DNA of 37,057 nt, taken from Planctomycetota bacterium (GTDB lineage: Bacteria > Planctomycetota > Phycisphaerae > Phycisphaerales > SM1A02). The notes beneath the pieces are model-generated. The model was not told the origin of the DNA. It ran no database searches and worked only from the letters and a program-made list of their open reading frames with translations. The position numbers and the translations under genes are program-made. Positions 30,232-37,057 of this stretch are shown piece by piece. Numbering within the stretch: position 1 is the first letter of the stretch; each line of letters begins with the position of its first letter. Location: positions 1 through 37,057 of the forward strand of contig JADFOJ010000028.1 in the NCBI GenBank assembly GCA_022562915.1. The letters are read 5' to 3'.

Positions 30232-31038
30232 GTGCCTGTGGAGGAACTCGTACGCCTGCTGGTGCTGGGTCTGCTGGCCGGAGCCCTCGGTGGCCTGGTC
30301 GGCGTCGGCGGATCGATCGTCATCATCCCGGTACTGACCCTGTTGCTGGGTAAGGACCAGCACCTGTCCCAGGCGACGGCGATGATCATCAACGTCCTCG
30401 TGGCGGCGGCGTCGCTGCTGCAGCATCACCGGGCGGGCGCGGTGCAGTGGGTGGTGGTCGGACGCCTGGTGCCGTTCGGGCTGGTGCTGATCGTGGTCGG
30501 CGTCCTGGTCAGCAACACCGTCGAGGGCGAGATCCTCATGAAGCTCTACGGCGTATTCCTGCTGTACGTGATCGCCTTCAGCGTGATGAAGCTCCTTGAT
30601 GACCACCGTTCGCAGACCCGGCAGGAATCGCCCAAGACAGGCTGGGTGCGCGTCGGCATCGTCGGCGGACTGATGGGGTTCGTGGCGGGGCTGTTGGGCA
30701 TCGGCGGTGCGCCGGTGTCGATCCCCATGCTCCAGCGGATCACTCACCTGCCTCTTCGGCAGGCGATCGCCGTCACGAGCGCCGCCATGGTGATCACGTC
30801 GATCGTGGGCGCGATCGGCAAGAACCTGACGCTCTCGTCGCTGACGGACGCCGCCGGCCGGAGCCTCGGCCTGACCGTGCAGGACAGCTTTCTGCTTGCC
30901 TCGTTCCTGGCGCCGACGGCCGTCCTGGGGGCGCTGGCGGGGGCGCGACTCGCGCACATCCTTCCGGTGCGGTGGGTGCGCGCGGCGTTCATCCTGCTCA
31001 TGATCTGGGCAAGCATCGAAATGCTGGGGTTCGTGTGA
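30232..31038 (+). CDS. TauE/SafE family anion permease
   Basis: The 268-residue integral membrane protein has about eight hydrophobic segments in two related halves. Each half carries the family glycine motif: GALGGLVGVGGSIVIIPVL near 17-35 and GFVAGLLGIGGAPVSIPML near 149-167. TauE/SafE proteins export or import sulfite, sulfonates or organic sulfur acids across the inner membrane; substrate cannot be derived here. The GTG at 30232 is preferred; an in-frame GTG two codons later is possible. The frame is open upstream to 30136, but without membrane character. The stop is two bases from the plsC stop on the other strand. Confidence 0.88.
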   Translation: MPVEELVRLLVLGLLAGALGGLVGVGGSIVIIPVLTLLLGKDQHLSQATAMIINVLVAAASLLQHHRAGAVQWVVVGRLVPFGLVLIVVGVLVSNTVEGEILMKLYGVFLLYVIAFSVMKLLDDHRSQTRQESPKTGWVRVGIVGGLMGFVAGLLGIGGAPVSIPMLQRITHLPLRQAIAVTSAAMVITSIVGAIGKNLTLSSLTDAAGRSLGLTVQDSFLLASFLAPTAVLGALAGARLAHILPVRWVRAAFILLMIWASIEMLGFV

Positions 31039-31040
31039 CC

Positions 31041-31709
31041 TCAGGCAAGCCGGGATCGCAGCCCGTCTCGCATGGTTTCGATCGTCCGTCGGAGACGGTC
31101 CAGCGCCGCCTCGCGACCATCAGCAAGGAGTTCCCGGGCACTGATCGGCTCACCGGTCACCACGCCGATGCGGCCTCGCAGTTTCGGCCGGCCGCGGCCG
31201 GCGGGCCAGACGTCCCGGGCACCCTCCACGGCCATGGGCACGATCGCGGCGCCGGTGCGGCGCACGAGGACCAGCATGCCGGGCAGGAACGGCCCCATCT
31301 CGCCGTCGCGGGTGCGCGTCCCTTCCGGGAAGATGAGCACCCGACCGCCCGCCTTGAGCACCTTGATCGCCGCGCGCAGCGCGCCGACATCGCTCTTCTC
31401 ACGCGCCAGGGCAACGCCGCCCAGTTGCCCCAGGGCCCATCCCCAGAACGGGATGTCGAAGAGCGTCGTCCGTGCCAGCGGCGCAAAGGGACCGAGGTGG
31501 CACCCGGCAATCAACGGATCGAGATGCGACTGGTGATTGGAGACGAAGATCACCGGCCCTGTCGACGGGATGAGGTTACGGTCCAGGCACCGCAACCGGT
31601 ACAGCATCCGGAAGATCACCCGGAGCAAGGTCCGGACCCCGATCCACCAGATGACGACCTGAACCGCCGACCTCGACGGAAGCCTGCGACGGTACTCTCG
31701 AAAGCTCAC
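31041..31709 (-). CDS. plsC: 1-acyl-sn-glycerol-3-phosphate acyltransferase
   Basis: The 222-residue enzyme acylates lysophosphatidate to phosphatidate at the inner membrane. NHQSHLD provides the HxxxxD catalytic pair (H59, D64), FPEGTR follows at about 125-130, and AIVPMAVEGARDVWP is the fourth conserved block. One or two hydrophobic helices precede the catalytic motif. The GTG start at 31709 overlaps the cmk stop as GTGA; a start 12 codons upstream would be inside cmk. The cmk-plsC pairing is a conserved bacterial arrangement. It may act with gpsA (348) in phospholipid synthesis. Confidence 0.92.
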   Translation of the reverse strand: MSFREYRRRLPSRSAVQVVIWWIGVRTLLRVIFRMLYRLRCLDRNLIPSTGPVIFVSNHQSHLDPLIAGCHLGPFAPLARTTLFDIPFWGWALGQLGGVALAREKSDVGALRAAIKVLKAGGRVLIFPEGTRTRDGEMGPFLPGMLVLVRRTGAAIVPMAVEGARDVWPAGRGRPKLRGRIGVVTGEPISARELLADGREAALDRLRRTIETMRDGLRSRLA

Positions 31710-32398
31710 TGGTCGAACCTTGCCGCCGGAACGTGCGCCCGGCACAGTCGCTCCAGTTCCTCGACAACCTGCTCCCTGGTCAGTTGGCCGGTGTCGATCA
31801 CGATGGCGCCCGTGGGGTGCACCAGCGGGCCGTCGCTTCGGGTGGAGTCAATCCGGTCGCGCTCCCGGATGTCCCTGGCGATCCGGTCCCGGTCCGCGGG
31901 CAGGCCCGCCTCCACGAGTTGGTTCACGCGCCGCAGCGCCCGCACGTCGGCGTCGGCGTCGAGGAAGAACCGCACGCTCGCCTCCGGGAAGACGACCGAG
32001 CCCTGGTCCCGTCCTTCGCTGACCAGCCGGGGGTGCGCCTCGGCGATCCGGCGCTGCTGTTGAACGAGGACGGCCCGCAACTCCGGTTGCGCCGCCACCG
32101 TCGATACGGTGCCGGCGACATCCTGCCCGCGAACAGGCAGGCTGACGTCCCGATCGCCCAGCAGTATCGCGGGCGGATCGGCGACCCAATCGAAGTGCAG
32201 CCGCTCGGCGTGCACGGCTGCGGCCAGCGCCTTGCCGTCACCGGGATCGATCCCCTGCTCGATCGCGATGAGTGCCGCGGCGCGGTACATGGCGCCGGTG
32301 TCCAGGAAATCAAGACCGAGTCGCCCGGCCAGCAGGTGTGCGACGCTCGATTTTCCGGTACCCGCCGGTCCGTCGATCGTGATGATGACACCGGTCAC
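31706..32398 (-). CDS. cmk: Cytidylate kinase
   Basis: The 230-residue kinase phosphorylates CMP and dCMP to the diphosphates with ATP. The P-loop is DGPAGTGKSS at 9-18, followed by LDTGAMYRAAAL, the Cmk-specific insert, SEGRDQGSVVFPEA (usually GRDIGTVVFPDA) and the lid RDRIDSTRSDGPLVHPTGAIVIDT. The GTG start at 32398 overlaps the stop of the TIM-barrel gene as GTGA, and its own stop overlaps plsC in the same way, so the three genes form one translationally coupled unit. Confidence 0.95.
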   Translation of the reverse strand: MTGVIITIDGPAGTGKSSVAHLLAGRLGLDFLDTGAMYRAAALIAIEQGIDPGDGKALAAAVHAERLHFDWVADPPAILLGDRDVSLPVRGQDVAGTVSTVAAQPELRAVLVQQQRRIAEAHPRLVSEGRDQGSVVFPEASVRFFLDADADVRALRRVNQLVEAGLPADRDRIARDIRERDRIDSTRSDGPLVHPTGAIVIDTGQLTREQVVEELERLCRAHVPAARFDQ

Positions 32399-33189
32399 GC
32401 GTCGGCGGCCTCGATCGCCTCGGCGAGCATCGCGCGGGCCTTCTCGATGTTGGCGACCGCATCGCCCGTGCCAACGTAGTCGATGGCAAGCGTGTTGAGG
32501 AATCCGACACTCTTGATCGCGGCGACGCCGTCGGCCAGGTCGAATTTCTCGTGCCGGCCCTTCTTGTCGAACCCCTCGACGGTGGCATGAACGGCGCCCG
32601 CGTACGGTGCAAGCTTGCGCAGCGAGTCGACGAGATCGCCGGTAGCGGCGGCATGACCGAAGTCGGGTAGCGAGCCGATGCGAAAGCCGCCGATGCGCTT
32701 GAGAAGGTCGGTCAGGCGGTCCGTCCGCTCGGTCAGACCCTGGTGAGGCGCAATGAGCAGGTTGAGTTCGAGCCGCTCCACCGCGGGCATGACATCCTTC
32801 AACTCGGCGACCGTATCGTCGAAGGCCTCGTCCGTGTCAGGAGCGGCGCAGCGGATCGCCAGCGCGTTGCAACCGAGCCGGTTGCCTGCAAAGGCCAACC
32901 GCCGAACCCGCTCGGCCGAATCGATGGCGACCTGGGGATCGGCGGAGACGAAGCTCAACGGGATGTCCTCGACAAGCACCAGGCACGGGCAGCCCGTCTT
33001 GTCTCCCTGGTCGCGCAACGTGTCGAGGTACTCCAGCGACCGGCCCGCCAGCATCGACGCGGCAATGTTCATCCCCCTGAGCTGAAACTCACGGATCGTG
33101 AACGCGGGCATGTCCAGCAGGGAGAGCGAACCCTCGCCGTTGGCTGAAACGAGGCTGCGGAGTGAGCGGGCGGCGAGAGTCAGCAGCAT
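32395..33189 (-). CDS. TIM-barrel sugar-phosphate isomerase/epimerase-like protein
   Basis: The 264-residue protein looks like the xylose isomerase-like TIM barrel family (AP endonuclease family 2 fold): SLSLLDMPAFTIREFQLRGMNIAA, ERLELNLLIAPHQG, SLPDFGHAA, AGAVHATVEGFDKKG, LNTLAIDYVGTGDAVANIEKARAML. His and acidic residues at strand ends (H in APHQG, D in PDFGH, H in VHATVEG, D in IDYVG) would suit a metal site. The specific substrate is unknown. The ATG at 33189 is chosen; the frame continues upstream without supporting features. It heads the minus-strand unit with cmk and plsC (GTGA overlaps). Confidence 0.8.
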   Translation of the reverse strand: MLLTLAARSLRSLVSANGEGSLSLLDMPAFTIREFQLRGMNIAASMLAGRSLEYLDTLRDQGDKTGCPCLVLVEDIPLSFVSADPQVAIDSAERVRRLAFAGNRLGCNALAIRCAAPDTDEAFDDTVAELKDVMPAVERLELNLLIAPHQGLTERTDRLTDLLKRIGGFRIGSLPDFGHAAATGDLVDSLRKLAPYAGAVHATVEGFDKKGRHEKFDLADGVAAIKSVGFLNTLAIDYVGTGDAVANIEKARAMLAEAIEAADA

Positions 33190-33339
33190 GGCGGTCCCAA
33201 CCGACGATACCTGAAACGGCGGATCCAGGGGTTCCTGCGATCCCGGTCGTCCCCATCGGCCCGATTGGTCCACTTGATCATTGGGGCTCTCGACCGCTGG
33301 GTATCACGGGCGAGCCCGCTTTGGCCAGCCCTGCCACCA

Positions 33340-33445
33340 CTCGCCACAAGAGAAAACGCCGACCTCAGCGGCCGACGTTTTCCGGAGGGGAGAAAGATCC
33401 GCGGGGAAAAGTCCAAGCCATAGACGGGCAGACCCCCGCCAGTTC
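33340..33445 (-). ncRNA. Candidate small RNA with its own promoter and terminator
   Basis: On the minus strand transcription from the TATAAT promoter would begin near 33439. The first bases form a hairpin (GGCGGG with CCCGTC, one wobble). A pyrimidine-rich linker follows, then a terminator-like hairpin GAAAACG...CGTTTTC (33382 to 33352) with a GC-rich core containing two mismatches and a run of TCTCTT after it. Length would be about 90-100 bases. A frame of 18 codons starting ATGGCTTGGAC and ending in the hairpin exists, but has no RBS. The RNA matches no family I know. Confidence 0.4.
33352..33382. terminator. Hairpin, likely terminator of the candidate small RNA
   Basis: GAAAACGCCGACC and GGCCGACGTTTTC pair with two mismatches around a TCAGC loop. 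The A/T ends flank a GC core on both strands, as in bidirectional terminators. It lies between the divergent TIM-barrel and gcvH genes, where no protein gene would need a terminator. Confidence 0.6.
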
Positions 33446-33473
33446 ATTATAGCCGGCGCGCCCGTTTGAGCAA
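33446..33473 (-). promoter_or_regulatory. Strong minus-strand promoter (TTGCTC-16-TATAAT)
   Basis: Read on the minus strand, TTGCTC (33473 to 33468), a 16-base spacer and a perfect TATAAT (33451 to 33446) form the best -10 box in the window. The -35 lies in a small hairpin CCCGTT-TGAGC-AACGGG (33461-33476). It points towards the candidate small RNA and, about 260 bases further, the TIM-barrel gene. Confidence 0.65.
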
Positions 33474-33592
33474 CGGGGGTTTGCATATTTTACCTATCTT
33501 CTCTGGTCTTCCACCGGATTCGTCCGCGCGGCGGAGCATTTCGCTCAGCGAGCCGACGAGTTACGCTCGCAACCGGCCCCTGCCCTGGCCGG

Positions 33593-33620
33593 TTGCCGCC
33601 GGCCCGGCGGGCCCTATTAT
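33593..33620 (+). promoter_or_regulatory. gcvH promoter
   Basis: TTGCCG (33593-33598), a 16-base spacer and TATTAT (33615-33620) lie 31 bases before the gcvH ATG. Initiation near 33627 leaves room for the GGGAG ribosome site at 33637-33641. Confidence 0.6.
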
Positions 33621-33651
33621 GGCCGCGACCTCAACCGGGAGTCCGCCGACG

Positions 33652-34038
33652 ATGCCCATCCCCTCCGAATGTCGCTACACCGAGACGCATGAATGGCTGG
33701 ACCTGGACGGCGACATCGTGACGCTCGGCATCACCCAGTACGCCGCGGACGAGTTGACCGATGTCACGTACGTCGAGATGAAGCCGGAGAAATCCACGAT
33801 CCTGCCCGGCGAGCCCATCGGCGAGGTGGAGTCGGTCAAGACAACGAGCGACATCATGTCACCTGTCGGCGGTGAGATCGTCGCCGTCAACCAGCGTGCC
33901 GTCGAAGAGCCGTCGCTGCTCAATTCGGATCCGTTCGGCGAAGGATGGCTCATCAAGATCCGCACCGCCGACCCCTCGCCGCTGGACGGCCTGATGGACC
34001 ACGAGACGTATGACAAGCGGTTTCCGGTGGCCGGCTAG
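33652..34038 (+). CDS. gcvH: Glycine cleavage system H protein
   Basis: The 128-residue protein carries the methylamine intermediate of glycine decarboxylation on a lipoyl arm. YTETHEWL is at 9-16, and GEVESVKTTSDIMSPVGGEI contains the lipoylated lysine K63 (family ESVKAASD). It closes with GEGWLIKI. GGGAG at 33637-33641 supports the ATG at 33652; an in-frame ATG at 33619 lies inside the -10 box and is excluded. No gcvT, gcvP or lipoyl synthase gene is adjacent. Its TAG stop forms part of the -10 hexamer of uvrB. Confidence 0.95.
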   Translation: MPIPSECRYTETHEWLDLDGDIVTLGITQYAADELTDVTYVEMKPEKSTILPGEPIGEVESVKTTSDIMSPVGGEIVAVNQRAVEEPSLLNSDPFGEGWLIKIRTADPSPLDGLMDHETYDKRFPVAG

Positions 34039-34041
34039 TAT
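34036..34041 (+). promoter_or_regulatory. Putative uvrB -10 element overlapping the gcvH stop codon
   Basis: TAGTAT begins with the gcvH stop codon TAG and is followed by TCCGGC and the uvrB GTG at 34048. The six-base gap suits a leaderless uvrB transcript in addition to read-through from gcvH. No LexA-type box was recognised. Confidence 0.45.
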
Positions 34042-34047
34042 TCCGGC

Positions 34048-36153
<2,106 letters not shown>

Positions 36154-36523
36154 CCGCGTCCCTCGCCGCGGCTGCCCCAGGGGCGGGCGAACCGTTCCTG
36201 CCGCCGGCGATGATGCTGCGTTCATCGTGCGTCCGCAGCCGGATGTGCCTCGCGGCCCGCCGGAGAAACTCGATCTCGTAGAGACGCGCCGTGTGGCTGT
36301 GGGACGGATGAGCGAGCGAGAGCTCGCTCGGCCGTGGGTGCCCGCCGGGATGTTTCGCGTCGTGGTCCATAGTCCTCGCGTGTCGCGAGCGTGACGAATG
36401 ACGTGTCGTACGCACCGGGACCCGGCAACGGTTCCATGTGCTTCATGGTTTTCGTCGGCCCGATCGGAACCGCGCTGAACCAGACCGGATGGATTGCCGG
36501 CGTTGAACCGGCTGCCGCGACGC

Positions 36524-36529
36524 TACACT
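36524..36529 (+). promoter_or_regulatory. Putative -10 element for the TGA-interrupted frame
   Basis: TACACT is followed by GCCGCC and ATG at 36536, the same hexamer and gap as at prmC and the ggt-like gene. Confidence 0.4.
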
Positions 36530-36535
36530 GCCGCC

Positions 36536-36958
36536 ATGGTCCCGCCCCCCCGACCCCCCCACGGCCCACCCGGCCGACGCAGCCCCGCCCTGCCGGGGGT
36601 GGGTATTACCAACCTCTCCCAACTCGTTTTATCGGAGGTTGAGTGTTGAATCCTTTGGTCCGACTGGTTCGTCGGGGAGCGTGTGCTGCGGGTCAGGGAA
36701 GACAATCGAGCTTACATAGACGAGTTTCTTGGGTTGGCGAGCGGCGTATCGTATCTATTGTCTGCGGGCATTGCTTCGAGGGGATCTCCAATAACCTTGC
36801 CACGTTTTTCCGGGTTCTTGCGAATGAGAGACACGATGTCGAACGCCGAACATCACAAAAGTTCTCCTGATTCCAACCTTAAAGCTCAGCCGTCAAGCGA
36901 CGTGCCGGCGCGGGCACTGCAGAGTCCCGCGTTGATCATGGAGACGCTTGACGGCTAG
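36536..36958 (+). pseudogene. 141-codon reading frame interrupted by an in-frame TGA
   Basis: From ATG 36536 the frame runs 37 codons (proline-rich start, then VGITNLSQLVLSEVEC), meets TGA at 36647-36649, and continues in the same phase for 102 codons (ILWSDWFVGERVLRVRED onward) to TAG at 36956-36958. Third-position GC is high on both sides for the first 60 codons and falls to about 60% further on. A small stem CCGAC-TGGTTC-GTCGG (36660-36675) follows the TGA. It may be a gene killed by a nonsense mutation, a sequencing error, two unrelated frames, or a recoded stop; no family is recognised. GGAGG at 36634-36638 would instead serve a TTG at 36646 in another phase. Confidence 0.35.
36888..36956. 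repeat. 12-bp perfect inverted repeat
   Basis: AGCCGTCAAGCG (36888-36899) and CGCTTGACGGCT (36945-36956) are exact complements separated by 45 bases. The right arm runs into the TAG at 36956. It may be a terminator stem or the boundary of a small mobile unit; no transposase is seen. The remaining 99 bases to the window end show no gene. Confidence 0.6.
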
Positions 36959-37057
36959 ACGCTGTCGCGCCAAGCGCCTTGTTGCGCCGGGCGGCGTGCT
37001 TTTGAAGCTGGCTGGCCGGAGCCCGGAGTCATTCTTGCCGGAGGATGAGATCGGCTT

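Noticed and set aside
33461..33497. Plus-strand terminator (CCCGTT-TGAGC-AACGGG followed by T-rich bases)
   Set aside because: No plus-strand transcript is known to arrive there. The stem coincides with the -35 box of the minus-strand promoter, which explains it equally well.
36391..36642. 83-codon plus-strand frame near the window end
   Set aside because: It overlaps two better-biased minus-strand frames, lacks a ribosome site, and ends in a proline run caused by the C tract.
36646..36870. Alternative 75-codon frame from TTG 36646 with a GGAGG site
   Set aside because: The ribosome site is good, but third-position GC is near 50% and no domain is visible. The overlapping phase from 36536 to 36958 shows the stronger coding bias, though neither is certain.

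Overview
The window is dense, high-GC bacterial chromosome (genes on both strands, short gaps, no rRNA, tRNA, CRISPR or transposase that I could recognise). Gene content points to a member of the Planctomycetota, most likely a Phycisphaerae-like lineage: a GldA/GldF/GldG-like ABC operon ending in a DUF4340 protein, an enlarged RNase HII-like protein with a DEAGYGP motif, a short PutA, and a PAS/GAF/REC regulator. This assignment is inference from gene families and composition, not a phylogeny.

Layout. 1-3910: the end of an HPr phosphocarrier gene, a pyrimidine-rich repeat tract, gpsA (minus), a divergent P1B-type metal ATPase with a CPG instead of CPC motif, and a small membrane protein. 4001-8137 (minus): class I fructose-bisphosphate aldolase, a cytosolic-type gamma-glutamyltransferase and mnmA, with a structured, terminator-bearing stretch between the last two. 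8204-12746 (plus): RNase HII-like protein, a long structured leader with a strong promoter, fusA (EF-G) and ribD. 12718-17852 (minus): the four-gene Gld-like ABC operon. 17929-19635 (plus): GAF/receiver regulator, convergent with prmC across a long inverted repeat. 20686-25658 (plus): putA, then a coupled methyltransferase/fatty-acid desaturase pair. 25672-30127 (minus): YifB/ComM ATPase, a lipoprotein and a GGDEF-EAL protein. 30232-31038 (plus): TauE-like permease. 31041-33189 (minus): TIM-barrel protein, cmk and plsC, chained by GTGA overlaps. 33652-36153 (plus): gcvH and uvrB. The last 0.9 kb holds small, uncertain reading frames with lower GC, one of them interrupted by an in-frame TGA.

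Two modes of translation initiation are visible. Some genes have Shine-Dalgarno sites (gpsA, the ATPase, the small membrane protein, aldolase, the methyltransferase, lipoprotein, gcvH). Many others have none but carry a TANNNT -10-like hexamer 5-7 bases before the start codon (ggt, mnmA, the RNase HII-like gene, prmC, yifB, tauE, uvrB, the orphan frame at 36536), the arrangement expected of leaderless mRNAs. This recurrent pattern, the fusA leader, a candidate small RNA at about 33340-33445 with a perfect TATAAT box, the 19634-19732 inverted repeat and the TGA-interrupted frame at the end are the observations most worth following up.
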